Shown: in pieces, positions 31,687 through 40,941 of the stretch
Numbering within the stretch: position 1 is the first letter of the stretch
Layout: the number at the start of each line of letters is the position of its first letter
Origin: Bryobacterales bacterium
Lineage (GTDB): Bacteria; Acidobacteriota; Terriglobia; Bryobacterales; UBA6623
Assembly: GCA_028819575.1 (NCBI GenBank)
Contig: JAPPLB010000025.1
Span: 1 to 44,610 of the forward strand
Direction: 5' to 3'
DNA length: 44,610 bases
Notes under the pieces: model-generated
Database searches by the model: none
Seen by the model: the letters and a program-made list of their open reading frames with translations, nothing else
What the model was told of the DNA's origin: nothing
Translations under genes and position numbers: made by a program

Positions 31687-33654
31687 GTGTCTGAAGCAAG
31701 GTTGCTGATCGACCTGACGCTGCTTGTCGGCATGGCGATCCCCATCGTGGCGCTGGCGCACCGTTTGTCGGCTCCACCCCTGGTGGGTTTCTTTGTGGCC
31801 GGCGTCCTGGTGGGTCCGAACGGATTCGCCCTGATCAGCGCCACGGACGAGGTGGAACTCCTGTCCGAACTCGGCGTCGCCTTGCTGCTTTTCGAGGTGG
31901 GACTTGAGTTGTCCCTGTCCCACGTGCTCCAGTGGGCGCGCGCGGTATTCATCGGGGGCGGGTTGCAGGTGGGCTGCACACTGCTTGGGGTGGCGGCGTT
32001 GGCGTTCGCCTTCGGGGTACCACCCGGCCAGGCGATATTCTACGGCGCTCTGGCCGCGCTTTCTTCGACCGCCATTGTCACCAAGATCTATGCCGACCGG
32101 GGTGAACTGGACTCGGCGCAGGGGCGCTCCGTCATCTCCATCCTGCTCTTCCAGGATCTGTGCGTATTGCCGCTCATTCTGGTGCTGCCGGTTCTCTCCG
32201 ACCTGGGAGATGCGGACATCGGGGTGCTGGGCATCGAGTTCTTGCGCGGGCTCGTGATCATCACCGTGCTGATGGTCGGCGGTATGTTCATCGTCCGGCG
32301 GACGCTGGACAGGATCGTGCTGTTCCGAGACCGCGAGCTGTTTACCCTGTGCGTCGCGTTTTTCTGTATCGGCACAGCGGTGGTTACCGCATCGGCGGGT
32401 TTTTCCATCGCCATTGGAGCTTTCATCGCCGGTCTGATCATCTCGGAATCGGAATACGGATTGCAGGCGTTATCGGACGTCCTGCCCTTCAGGGCCGTGT
32501 TCAGCGGAATCTTCTTCATCTCGGTCGGCATGCTGCTCGACGTTTCCGCCGTGATGACTGAGTTTGGCTTGCTCCTTGCCCTGCTGGCGGTCCTGTTTGT
32601 ACTGAAGGTTGCGCTGGCGGCGGTGTCGGTCCTGGCAGTGGGAGGGATGACGTCGACTGCCCTGATCAGCGGCCTCAGCTTGGCACAGGTCGGTGAATTC
32701 TCCATCCTGCTCGCCTCGGAGGGGTTGCGCCTGGGGCTCTTCCGCGAAAACGACTACCAGTATTTCCTCAGTGCCGCCGTCCTGTCCATGATGGCCACGC
32801 CGTTTCTGATTTCTGTTGCGCGGCCCATCGCTGAACGCATCGCGCCATCCGGCAGGGGGTTGCAGCGACTCTCCGATGCCGCCTCAGCCGATACGATGTC
32901 CGACCACACGATCATTGTCGGCTATGGTGTTGCCGGGCGATACCTGGCGCGTGTGCTCAATGCGGCGGGCATCAAGTGCATCGTCGTCGAACACGACGCG
33001 CATCTCGTTCGCCGCGCACGTGAAGACAGGATTCCGGTGGAGTTCGGGGACGGCACTCAACCGGCAGTCCTGAAGCATGTCGGCGCGCACCGTGCTCGGG
33101 TTGTCGTCTTCGCGATCTCCTCACCAACCGAGGAGAGGCGAGGTGTCGCGGCCGCTCGCGACCTGAATCCGGCTGCCCGGATCGTCGTGCGCACCAGATA
33201 CACGCGCGCCATCGATGAGTTGATGGCGCTGGGGGCCACGGACGTGGTGGTGGAGGAGTTCGAAGCCTCCATCGAGCTGTTCGCCAAGGCGCTCGAAAGC
33301 TACCGGATTCCGATCAACCGGATATGGCAGGAAGCCGAGACGGTGCGAACGGAACATTACGCTCTGTTGCGTGGAACAGGGCAGCCCGACTTGCGACTCG
33401 ATGCGCTGAAACATCTCGGTATTCACGATGCCCTGGAGTTGGTGGAAATCAGGGACGGCGCGGAGGTAATCGGAACAAGCGCCACGTCGTTGAAGTTGAG
33501 GCGCCGAACAGGCGCCGTACAGATCGCTGTGGTCAGGGAGGGTCATCCAATCTACCGTCGCGACTCGGCATTCCATTACCGAGCCGGCGACACGGTTGTG
33601 CTGGTGGGTGACCGGGAAAGCCTGGACCAGGCCATTGCGTTATTCCAGAAATGA
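31687..33654 (+). CDS. CPA2 family cation:proton antiporter with RCK domains (KefB/YbaL-like)
   Basis: A 655-residue protein. Twelve to thirteen membrane helices (about 1-380) form the Na+/H+-exchanger fold (VGFFVAGVLVGPNGF, LSSTAIVTKI). A cytoplasmic RCK/TrkA-N domain follows with the nucleotide-binding loop GYGVAG (412-417) and acidic VVEHD, then a TrkA-C domain (about 565-650) ending near VLVGDRESLDQAI. KefB/YbaL relatives export K+ or exchange cations under control of nucleotides or glutathione adducts. Start GTG 31687 has AGGCAGGAAG upstream. It stands alone, convergent with the beta-helix gene. 31563-31686 holds nothing recognisable. Confidence 0.92.
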   Translation: MSEARLLIDLTLLVGMAIPIVALAHRLSAPPLVGFFVAGVLVGPNGFALISATDEVELLSELGVALLLFEVGLELSLSHVLQWARAVFIGGGLQVGCTLLGVAALAFAFGVPPGQAIFYGALAALSSTAIVTKIYADRGELDSAQGRSVISILLFQDLCVLPLILVLPVLSDLGDADIGVLGIEFLRGLVIITVLMVGGMFIVRRTLDRIVLFRDRELFTLCVAFFCIGTAVVTASAGFSIAIGAFIAGLIISESEYGLQALSDVLPFRAVFSGIFFISVGMLLDVSAVMTEFGLLLALLAVLFVLKVALAAVSVLAVGGMTSTALISGLSLAQVGEFSILLASEGLRLGLFRENDYQYFLSAAVLSMMATPFLISVARPIAERIAPSGRGLQRLSDAASADTMSDHTIIVGYGVAGRYLARVLNAAGIKCIVVEHDAHLVRRAREDRIPVEFGDGTQPAVLKHVGAHRARVVVFAISSPTEERRGVAAARDLNPAARIVVRTRYTRAIDELMALGATDVVVEEFEASIELFAKALESYRIPINRIWQEAETVRTEHYALLRGTGQPDLRLDALKHLGIHDALELVEIRDGAEVIGTSATSLKLRRRTGAVQIAVVREGHPIYRRDSAFHYRAGDTVVLVGDRESLDQAIALFQK

Positions 33655-33771
33655 CCCGTGGGTTCACCTGTGGCGGCGGCCGTATCCCGCTAAACGGGAG
33701 CTGCTCCGTATCTCCGGCTTTTCGCCAGCCTTCGGAGCCGAGCCGGATGGGGAGTTCTTTCGTCTGTTGGC

Positions 33772-35028
33772 TCAGGTTGCGAGCAACGCGCCCATCTTCT
33801 CGGCGGTTCGGTCGGCGATGCTGCGCAGCCACTCGGCGAAGGCCCCGCCGGCTGACTCGTCGAGGTTGCTGACGCGAGAGACATGGCCGGCCTTGGTATC
33901 CCGTTTCTGGTAGTCCTCGACAGCCTGCTGTGGCGCAGGTAGAGGCGGACCCGGCTCGACGAGAGTGTTGACGATCTGCTCCTGGTTTTCGATGAGCGCC
34001 CGATGCTCACGGATGCAGGCCTCGCCTCTGCCTCCTGCTACTTGCTCCCACTTCCTGATAGAGCGATCGAGTTTCCCGATGATCCTCTGGAGACGGATGG
34101 CGCGCTCGGCGATGTGTCGCTCAATCTGCCGGCGTGCCGCGTAGTAGAGAGGTTTCTGGTAATCCGCCGCGAAGGCCAGTCTCACCTGTTCGTACCAGGC
34201 GTCGAGCGCGTGCAGGGAGCCGACAAGGCGAGCCGTTTGGGTGAACTTGCCGCCCAGCATCGTGTATCGCTCGGGGTCGAAGGGCTGCGCCAGTTGTGAC
34301 TGCATCGCCTCGACGTGAATGCAGTTCGGGCCGACGTTGAGGCGGACGATCGACCCGGCCGCGATGACCGCGCCGAAGCCGATAGCTACCGGTCCCACGA
34401 TGCCGCTGTTACCGCCCACAAAAATCGGAGCCGACTCCAGAAGCACTCCCGTGGCGTCACCGATCATACTGCTCCACTTGTCACCGCGCGGGTCGAAGTT
34501 GAAATGAACCGCGCCGGAGCCCACTTCGCTGTGGTCTTTGCGCGACGTGCCGCCACTCATGAACAGGTCACAGTAATTGATGAGTGAGCCGGTGACGACG
34601 GTCGCCGTGAGCACCGTGTTCTTGAAAGCTACGGAGTGGGCAACGTCGACTTGCTCTTCCAACAGTGTTCCTTCGCGGATCTCCGCGAAGCCGCGTACTC
34701 GAACCGAGTCGAGTAGCGTGGCGTTCTGGTAAGAACCCGCGCCAAGTTCGACATCACGGCCGATCTGACAGTTCTCAACCCGCGCTTGACCGGATACGCC
34801 GATGCGCGATCCGCGTCCGACGCGCGTTTCCGGTCCGCTCAGTGTTGCGTTGATGATAGACGAGCCCGGTTCGATGTTTCCGAGGGGAACATCGGCGGCC
34901 ACGTAGACTCGCTCGGGTCCCCAGACGTCAACGCCTCGAGCGGCCAGCGCGGCAATTCGCTGGCGGTTGCCCGCTTCATCGTAAATGGGATGGTTGGACA
35001 ACGCGTAAGGATCGGTGGGCTTGCCCAC
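33772..35028 (-). CDS. Left-handed beta-helix (GlmU C-terminal-like) protein with helical tail
   Basis: A 418-residue protein. From about residue 45 to 235, hexapeptide-type repeats (VGRGSRIGVSGQARVENCQIGRDVELGAGS, IGFGAVIAAGSIVRLNVG) indicate a left-handed beta-helix as in GlmU/LpxA acyltransferases. A distinctive loop, NYCDLFMSGGTSRKDHSEVGSGAVHFNF, interrupts the coils. The C-terminal half is helical (YYAARRQIERHIAERAIRLQRIIGKLDRSIRKWEQV) and has no nucleotidyltransferase domain, so it is not a full GlmU. Similar proteins are labelled UDP-GlcNAc pyrophosphorylase in databases; the reaction is not established. Start GTG 35028. It is on the same strand as the symporter, 145 nt downstream. Confidence 0.75.
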   Translation of the reverse strand: MGKPTDPYALSNHPIYDEAGNRQRIAALAARGVDVWGPERVYVAADVPLGNIEPGSSIINATLSGPETRVGRGSRIGVSGQARVENCQIGRDVELGAGSYQNATLLDSVRVRGFAEIREGTLLEEQVDVAHSVAFKNTVLTATVVTGSLINYCDLFMSGGTSRKDHSEVGSGAVHFNFDPRGDKWSSMIGDATGVLLESAPIFVGGNSGIVGPVAIGFGAVIAAGSIVRLNVGPNCIHVEAMQSQLAQPFDPERYTMLGGKFTQTARLVGSLHALDAWYEQVRLAFAADYQKPLYYAARRQIERHIAERAIRLQRIIGKLDRSIRKWEQVAGGRGEACIREHRALIENQEQIVNTLVEPGPPLPAPQQAVEDYQKRDTKAGHVSRVSNLDESAGGAFAEWLRSIADRTAEKMGALLAT

Positions 35029-35173
35029 GCGTCACTTCAGGATACATCGCGGCCCGGAGCGCACGGCGCCGATCTGGGCTGGCGTTCCGCAGCGTCCCGT
35101 GGCGCTGGCAACGGGCGTTCGTTCCCAACCCCGCGGAGAGGCTCCCAGCCGGGCGGCCAGGAGTTGCGTTCTC

Positions 35174-36655
35174 TTACACTTCCATCGCTGCCTTAACGTC
35201 AGCAGGGAGATCCCGTCGAACGGCGGGAGTGTGCCACCACGAGACCCCAATGAACATAACCAACGACGCCAGGAGCGAAAACGCCCCCACATTCATTCCG
35301 TAGGGAAGCTGGAACAGTCCGTGCCGCGCCGATAACTCCAGCGCGAAGTTCAGGGCAACGCTGGTCACGATCGAGGCGACGCACGCCGCTCCAGTCGCTC
35401 GCTTCCAGTTGAGCCCGATCGCGATACTTGGGAAAATCGCGGCGGCAAACGTGCCCCAACCGAATGTGCCGAGCAGCGCGATCAGGTTCTCCATGTAGAG
35501 GGCAAAAAGCGCCGATAAGACAAGCAACACGCCCGTCGCGACCCGTGACCAGAGCAGTTCGCGCTCGAGAGGGCGGCCGAGCAACGCCGTCGGGATATCC
35601 CGCACGACCGAAGCCGCTCCGAGATTCAAAAAACTGTCCGCAGTCGACATGATCGCAGCCAGCAGACCGGCGAAGACAACACCGGCCAGCAGTTCCGGCA
35701 CGTAGTTGAGCAGGAAGACCGGCGCGGCGTGATCCGGTGAAGCGAGCGGCGAATGTGCGCCGTTCTCGACCAGCGTCCGCATCGAAAGTCCGATGCTCAC
35801 CCACAATAGGCTCAGCAGGGCATAGCAAGGCCCCGTCAGCAAGCCCGCCCACTTCAGGTTCCCGATGTCCTTGAGCATCATGAACTTCGTGATGCCGTGC
35901 GGCTGCCCGACACCGCCGATGACAAAAAGCAGGAACCAACTCAGCGACGTCAGCGGCCCGCGTGAGCCCCACGGCCCGAGAAACGCCGGATCCATCTCCC
36001 AAAGCGTTGTGCCGATGGCGTTCAGTCCTCCGGCCGCGTTGACGGCGAAAGAGAACACGGCCAGCGATGCACCGATCATCAGCAGGCCTTGGAACAAGTC
36101 GGTGTAGACGCCCGCCATGATGCCGCCCGCGATGCTGTAGAAGGCCAGCACACCCAAGCCGATCGCCAAGCCGACTCGTAGATCGACACCCAGCACGGCC
36201 ATCAGGACGACGCCGATCGCCATCACCTGAGTTCCGAGATAGCCCAACACGCCCAACAGGATCGCCACGGCCATCGCCGCGCGAGGCCAGCGACCGCCGT
36301 AGCGGGCTTCCACCGCGTCCGGCAATGTGAGGATCTCCCGCACTTCGGCCAAGAGCCGAAGACGCTTCCCGAGCATCACCGCTCCCAGGGGCATTGCGAA
36401 GGTCGCCGCGAAAGTGATCCAGAACGAGGTCGATCCCGATTCGAAGACCAGCCCCGGACCGCCCACGAAGCCGAAGCCGCTCATGATGCTCGACATCGTC
36501 GCGAGCACGACGACCATCGGCCCGAGGCTCTTCCCGGCCAGGAAGAAATCCGCGCTGCTGTGAGTCCGCCGCATCGCCCAGATGCCTATGCCGAAGCAGG
36601 CAACCAGGTAGCCGATTACGCAGACAATAATCGCGGGGGAGTCGGCGATGGGCAT
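35174..36655 (-). CDS. Sodium:solute symporter (SSS family)
   Basis: A 493-residue protein with about 13 membrane helices. Family features include the first-helix GIGIWAMRRTHSSADFFLAGKSLGPMVV, SGFGFVGGPGLVFESG, and the sodium-site region STADSFLNLGAASVVRDI. Substrate could be proline, a sugar, an organic acid or similar; sequence alone does not say. Its ATG shares one base with the stop of the preceding 140-residue membrane protein (TGATG, 36653-36657), so synthesis of the two is tightly coupled and they are probably partners. Confidence 0.92.
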   Translation of the reverse strand: MPIADSPAIIVCVIGYLVACFGIGIWAMRRTHSSADFFLAGKSLGPMVVVLATMSSIMSGFGFVGGPGLVFESGSTSFWITFAATFAMPLGAVMLGKRLRLLAEVREILTLPDAVEARYGGRWPRAAMAVAILLGVLGYLGTQVMAIGVVLMAVLGVDLRVGLAIGLGVLAFYSIAGGIMAGVYTDLFQGLLMIGASLAVFSFAVNAAGGLNAIGTTLWEMDPAFLGPWGSRGPLTSLSWFLLFVIGGVGQPHGITKFMMLKDIGNLKWAGLLTGPCYALLSLLWVSIGLSMRTLVENGAHSPLASPDHAAPVFLLNYVPELLAGVVFAGLLAAIMSTADSFLNLGAASVVRDIPTALLGRPLERELLWSRVATGVLLVLSALFALYMENLIALLGTFGWGTFAAAIFPSIAIGLNWKRATGAACVASIVTSVALNFALELSARHGLFQLPYGMNVGAFSLLASLVMFIGVSWWHTPAVRRDLPADVKAAMEV

Positions 36656-37077
36656 CAGTCGGAAGAAGGCCGCCGGCCGAACTCGGACAGGAACTTGTCG
36701 AGCTTCCGTCTCGGCAGCACCAGCCGATTGAAGACTCGGAAATAGAGGACGCCGATGAAGACGCCCAGTGGCCAGATGCCGTAGATCAGGAAGCCCGTCG
36801 CGACAGGGACGCCCAGTACGAGATCGGGCGAGCCGTCGGTTCGGTCTGTCAGCAGGATCGCGCCCATGAGCATGATTCCGGCGGCAAGCATCACCAGTAA
36901 AGCCGGAAAGATCTCTCTCCGCGCCGAACTAGCGCCGAATCCCAACGCCGTACAGAGAAAGATGAGCAGCAACGTCCCCACGCCGAACCAGCCCTTCCAC
37001 CCGGCGCAACCTAGCAACAGAAGCAGGAGGCAAAGAGGACCGAGGATCAGGACGAGCCTGTTGCGGAGATCGTTCAC
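36655..37077 (-). CDS. Small membrane protein, probable symporter partner
   Basis: A 140-residue protein with four hydrophobic segments (about 7-25, 30-48, 57-77, 92-112) and a basic cytoplasmic tail (FNRLVLPRRKLDKFLSEFGRR). It is not a family I can name. Small membrane subunits coupled to SSS transporters are known (for example DUF997 with PanF and DUF4212 with ActP-like transporters), and the TGATG overlap with the symporter suggests the same here. Start GTG 37077; the upstream GNAT gene ends 22 nt away. No ribosome site is close. Confidence 0.75.
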   Translation of the reverse strand: MNDLRNRLVLILGPLCLLLLLLGCAGWKGWFGVGTLLLIFLCTALGFGASSARREIFPALLVMLAAGIMLMGAILLTDRTDGSPDLVLGVPVATGFLIYGIWPLGVFIGVLYFRVFNRLVLPRRKLDKFLSEFGRRPSSD

Positions 37078-37099
37078 GAGAGAGGAGCGGGCTTACCCT

Positions 37100-38065
37100 T
37101 CAGCAGGACTCCCAAACAAAGGACGGGAATCGCTTCAGCAAGCGAAAACCTATGCGTTCGTAAAGTTGGATGGCATGTTGATTCGAGGCCGTGACCGTCA
37201 AACTGACCGCTTCACAGCGGTGTGCGCGGTAGGCGTCAAGCGCCTGGCCGAGCAACTCCCGGCCAACGCCTGAACAGCGGAATCGAGGGTCGACGCAGAG
37301 CTGCGTGATGTGGCCGACCTTGGGCTGCACCAGGCTTCCCAGACAAACGCCGGCCGCCATGTTCGTCAGCCGGTCGAACGCGACTCGAGCAGCCTTGCGG
37401 AAGAACAGACCGCATCCGGGATGCTGCGTGCTGTTGCGCAGATAGCGTCGTGCTCCCGCCCTGCTCTGATACTGATCGTTGATACGGGCGTCGACATGGT
37501 GCTGATAGGCGCGGCAGATCAGGTCCGAGGTGGATTCGAGATCGCGTTCAGTCCAAGTTCGATACATCAACGCCGCGGAAGATCTCGAGGGTCGGGACGC
37601 CGGCAATCCTTCGAAGATCATGAAATGGCGAGGAATTACCCGCACCCTGCTGCCATAAACCTCCGTCTCGGGCAGATCGTCGGACAGCGCCAGGAGTTGA
37701 CCTTCGATGCGCCGTACGCCTGGAAAAACCACAGCAGTACGCAGTGTGTGATTCAGCAAAATTCGTTCGGCATACGACTCGCGGTGCGCTTCGGAAACGA
37801 ACAGATCCCCAAGCTGCGCCTTGTGATTTTCGTGGATGAAGTAGCTGTAGCCGATCGGGTCGACATCCTTCAATAACACGAAACCATAGAGGTTCCGCGA
37901 GTCGATATAGCGCAATAGGGTTTCCTTCGAAGTGCTGAAGTCCCAATGCAGATACCGGTTCCAGTAAGCGGCCTGCTCGGCCAGAAGCGATTCGAGGATG
38001 TCGGAACGGTACTCGCGAAGATCGCCTATCGTGAGTTCGCTCGACTGCACAGGCGACGCCGCCAT
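37100..38065 (-). CDS. GNAT-family N-acetyltransferase, two-domain
   Basis: A 321-residue protein. The C-terminal half is a clear GNAT domain with motif A ITQLCVDPRFRCSGVGRELLGQAL and the following SLTVTASNQHAIQLYERIGFRLLKRF. The N-terminal half (IGYSYFIHENHKAQLGDLFVSEAHR) looks like a second, degenerate GNAT fold. Acceptor unknown. Start ATG 38065 is preceded 7 nt upstream by a perfect TATAAT on the minus strand and has no Shine-Dalgarno, so a leaderless transcript is likely; a longer frame to 38104 would begin upstream of that start. It heads an operon with the small membrane protein and symporter. Confidence 0.85.
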   Translation of the reverse strand: MAASPVQSSELTIGDLREYRSDILESLLAEQAAYWNRYLHWDFSTSKETLLRYIDSRNLYGFVLLKDVDPIGYSYFIHENHKAQLGDLFVSEAHRESYAERILLNHTLRTAVVFPGVRRIEGQLLALSDDLPETEVYGSRVRVIPRHFMIFEGLPASRPSRSSAALMYRTWTERDLESTSDLICRAYQHHVDARINDQYQSRAGARRYLRNSTQHPGCGLFFRKAARVAFDRLTNMAAGVCLGSLVQPKVGHITQLCVDPRFRCSGVGRELLGQALDAYRAHRCEAVSLTVTASNQHAIQLYERIGFRLLKRFPSFVWESC

Positions 38066-38072
38066 CCAGGAG

Positions 38073-38078
38073 ATTATA
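38073..38078 (-). promoter_or_regulatory. -10 box TATAAT 7 nt before ATG 38065 (probable leaderless start)
   Basis: Minus-strand TATAAT is followed by CTCCTGG and then ATG. Normal spacing places +1 at the start codon. No TTGACA-like box lies at the usual distance, as is common at leaderless promoters. Confidence 0.6.
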
Positions 38079-38174
38079 CCCGCCCGCTCCGCGTTCTTTC
38101 CCAATCGGGAGGACCGGACGAAGCTGTGTAGTCTTGAGTTTTCGGTTTGAAGCGACTTGGGTCAGGGACGAAAG

Positions 38175-39656
38175 TTACGGTGCACTTGCGGTCCCAACGT
38201 GCACGATGCGCGGTGGGTCGGATTCAACCCGAAACGGGCGGGATTCAGCGGAACAATCGGGCAGGCGGCCCATACTGTAGTACCTCAACCCATAGACGAC
38301 ATGGCGTCGGACATCTCCAAGGCAAGTCGCCTCGTGCCGGGGCTTGATCTGTTGCCACAATGGTCGCGTCCCTGCCTGGCGGTCGATTTCGGGTACAGCC
38401 GCGATCTTGAGCAAGACGAGGCTCACTGCTGCGACAGCGGCAACGGCGGTGGTTGCGGCGGTCGTTCCTCTCGCCGCTGCAATCGCAACGCCCGCCGCGG
38501 CCAGCAGAACAGCCGCCACCCAGACCCACGATACGTTGGAGGGGGGCCAAGCCCGTCGTAACCCATGCGACATCGCCTCGGGCGCCAGAGCGGCTCCAAT
38601 GGGGACCAGCATCAGCAGCAGGGCCGCCGAAGTGAGCAAAATCACCGGCCGGCGAGCCTTGGCCAAACCAACGCCCATCAGGACGGCGAGGGGCGGCAGC
38701 GCCGGCAGGATGTAGGCCGGCAGCTTGTTCACAGACAGCGAGAAGAACAGGAAAGTCGTTGCCGCCCAGCCGGCGAGGAAGCGCAGTCGGGCATCGCTGC
38801 CGATCGCTAGTCGGGGCAGGACGCCGAGGAGAGGTGTCCATGGCAATAGCGCGCCCAGCAAGACCGGCACGAAATACCAAGCCGGCTGAACGTGCTGTAG
38901 TTCAGAACTCACAAACCTCACAACGTGGTGCTTCCAGATGAAGTCTTCGACGAACACGGCGCCGTTTTGGAAGTAACAGAGCGCGTACCAAGGCAGACTT
39001 ACAGCCGCGAAGGCAAGCAGGATGCCGGGGCGCACGAGCGAAAGTAGACGGTTTCTCAGACCCGCCTCAGCCAGCAAGGGCAAGAGTGCGAGCGCCGCCA
39101 CGGCTGGTCCGACCAAGCCCTTGGCAAGCACTGACAGACCGAGAAATCCGCCGAAGATCAAAGGCGGCGGACGTTCGCTCCGTTCTGCTTGCTCGATCCA
39201 TGGCAACAGCGAGATCAAGGCCACGGAAACGGTCACCGCCAGGGGCACGTCGAAGATGCCGGCATGGCTGAACGCGACCCAACCGACAGAAGTCCCCAGG
39301 ATCATCGTCGCCAAAACGGCTGCGTTACGCCCGAATGAAGATGCCAGGGCCAAGTAGAAATAGATCAGGAAGCCGACACTCAGCAGGGCGACGGGCAACC
39401 GGGTCGCGCGGTCATCGTCAAAGCCGAGGCGGGCCGCAGCGGCGCCCATCCAGTAAAGCAATGCCGGCTTTTCGAACCAGGGTTCGCCGTCCAGACGCGG
39501 CGTGACCCAGTCGCCCGACACGGCCATCTCGCGGGCGATTGCGGCATAGCGAGGTTCGTCAGGACCGACCAGGCCCCGCCTGGACATACCCCAGAAGTAC
39601 AGGCCATACAGAACCGCCATAGCGGCAAGCCACGCTGAGACGGTTTTCTGACGCAT
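38175..39656 (-). CDS. GT39-type (ArnT/PMT-like) glycosyltransferase
   Basis: A 493-residue integral membrane glycosyltransferase. The first periplasmic loop carries the acidic catalytic pair in GPDEPRY (Asp33, Glu34) and WVTPRLDGEPWFEKPALLYWM, as in ArnT and protein O-mannosyltransferases, followed by about 11 membrane helices (VNKLPAYILPALPPLAVLMG is typical). These enzymes transfer a sugar from a polyprenyl-phosphate donor to lipid A or protein. ATG 39656 was chosen because GGGAAGG lies 7 nt upstream; GTG 39698 would add 14 residues. No ribosome-linked neighbour; the downstream GNAT promoter is separate. Confidence 0.88.
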   Translation of the reverse strand: MRQKTVSAWLAAMAVLYGLYFWGMSRRGLVGPDEPRYAAIAREMAVSGDWVTPRLDGEPWFEKPALLYWMGAAAARLGFDDDRATRLPVALLSVGFLIYFYLALASSFGRNAAVLATMILGTSVGWVAFSHAGIFDVPLAVTVSVALISLLPWIEQAERSERPPPLIFGGFLGLSVLAKGLVGPAVAALALLPLLAEAGLRNRLLSLVRPGILLAFAAVSLPWYALCYFQNGAVFVEDFIWKHHVVRFVSSELQHVQPAWYFVPVLLGALLPWTPLLGVLPRLAIGSDARLRFLAGWAATTFLFFSLSVNKLPAYILPALPPLAVLMGVGLAKARRPVILLTSAALLLMLVPIGAALAPEAMSHGLRRAWPPSNVSWVWVAAVLLAAAGVAIAAARGTTAATTAVAAVAAVSLVLLKIAAVPEIDRQAGTRPLWQQIKPRHEATCLGDVRRHVVYGLRYYSMGRLPDCSAESRPFRVESDPPRIVHVGTASAP

Positions 39657-40070
39657 CCAAAGACCTTCCCAAGTGTAACGAAGAGATTCGGTGTTCACTT
39701 CGTGCGGTTGGGTTGGCGTCCTGCTGTTTTTCTGGTAAGCGATTTGTTCTGCAGGGTAGATAAAGGAGTGGCACGTCCTGCCGTGCCTCCGTCAGATGGC
39801 GCATCGGGGTCTCGACGGGATCGTGAGAGAAACGGGCAAGCCACACCGAGCCGTCAACCGCGTGTCGACACTGGCGAGAACGACGAAAGTCCCCGCGCGA
39901 ACCTCCACCGACACCCGGCAAACCACAACCTATGCAGTTCGGTTTCTCCGGCGCTCATCATGTTCACACTCCGATGAAGCCGAGCGCCCGAACCCCCTTT
40001 CCCCGATCAGGCGATCGGGTAGAGCGGGATTTCCTGGCTTCTCTACGAAGCTTCGGCGTCGGTTCTGCGA
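39657..40070. other. 414-bp intergenic stretch without a recognisable gene
   Basis: Lies between the start of the GT39 gene and the end of the cyclophilin gene, both on the minus strand. Short open frames on the plus strand (for example 39796-40074) have no family resemblance, signal or ribosome site. No repeat copy, hairpin terminator or RNA gene was recognised. A TACACT lies upstream of the GT39 gene but without a -35 partner. Confidence 0.6.
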
Positions 40071-40772
40071 CTAACCGCCGGAAACTTCTTCGTCAGCAGT
40101 TTCAGCCGGCGCTCGCCGGATCGTCTTGATGAAGATCGGAACGGCCGGGTAGTACTTGTGGCTGCCCTTTTCCGTCGTGTTGACCCGGCTGATCTCATCA
40201 ATGACCCTCATGCCGTCAATCACCTTGCCGAAAACGCAGTAACCATGGCCGTCGCTCTTGGGGTGGTCCCGATTCAACTGCCTGTTGTTACGCACGTTGA
40301 CAAAGAACTGCGAAGTCGCGCTGGAGGGGTCCTCGCCCCGAGCCATCGCCACCGAGCCTCGGACGTTGCTTAGGCCGTTATCCGATTCGTTGGGGATGGG
40401 GTCGCGCGTCCACTTTGAACGGAGCCGGTTGGTATCAAAGGTATCAATCTGGTAGCCACCGCCCTGGACCATAAAGTTCTTGCGAATACGGTGAATGACG
40501 GTTTGGTCGTAGAACTTGCGGTCAACGTATTGGAGAAAGTTCTCGACGGTCTTCGGCGCCACGTCGGCGTCAAGCTCCATCGTCACGTCTCCCTTGGTGG
40601 TTTCCATGATGACGACATGCTTGCCGGTGAGAGGTTCCGGTGGCGCTTCTTTTTCCTCAGCTTTCGGTTCCGGCTCGGCGCTCGCGGTCTCACTCTCTGA
40701 CGATTCGCAACCCGTCAGGAACGGAAGCGCAGCCACCAACAGTACCGCGAGAATAAATCGAATGGGCTTCAT
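40071..40772 (-). CDS. Cyclophilin-type peptidyl-prolyl isomerase, lipoprotein
   Basis: A 233-residue protein. A lipoprotein signal (lipobox LTGC, Cys22) is followed by a Ser/Glu/Pro-rich linker (about 23-50) and a cyclophilin domain: IHRIRKNFMVQGGGYQ carries the conserved active-site Arg, Phe, Met and Gln, then SSATSQFFVNVRNN and YCVFGKVIDGMRVID. It would speed proline isomerisation of envelope proteins in the periplasm. Start ATG 40772 is preceded by AAGGAGGAGG, a near-perfect ribosome site; longer frames to 40958 are ruled out by it. Confidence 0.93.
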   Translation of the reverse strand: MKPIRFILAVLLVAALPFLTGCESSESETASAEPEPKAEEKEAPPEPLTGKHVVIMETTKGDVTMELDADVAPKTVENFLQYVDRKFYDQTVIHRIRKNFMVQGGGYQIDTFDTNRLRSKWTRDPIPNESDNGLSNVRGSVAMARGEDPSSATSQFFVNVRNNRQLNRDHPKSDGHGYCVFGKVIDGMRVIDEISRVNTTEKGSHKYYPAVPIFIKTIRRAPAETADEEVSGG

Positions 40773-40941
40773 GGCCTCCTCCTTTCCCATGCCATTCTGC
40801 GGCGAGTGGCAAAGTCTGGCCCGTCTGGCGACGCGGGCAGCTTCACCCGGTTGGATTCTACCACCCCGGCAATGGTCCATGTAAAGCTCGGCAGTGTCCC
40901 TACAGGGCACTTTTTGTCGTATTTTCCAAAGTTCTGCAGTC

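Noticed and set aside
39796-40074. 92-residue plus-strand open frame in the large intergenic gap
   Set aside because: No ribosome site, no family resemblance and ends inside the cyclophilin gene.
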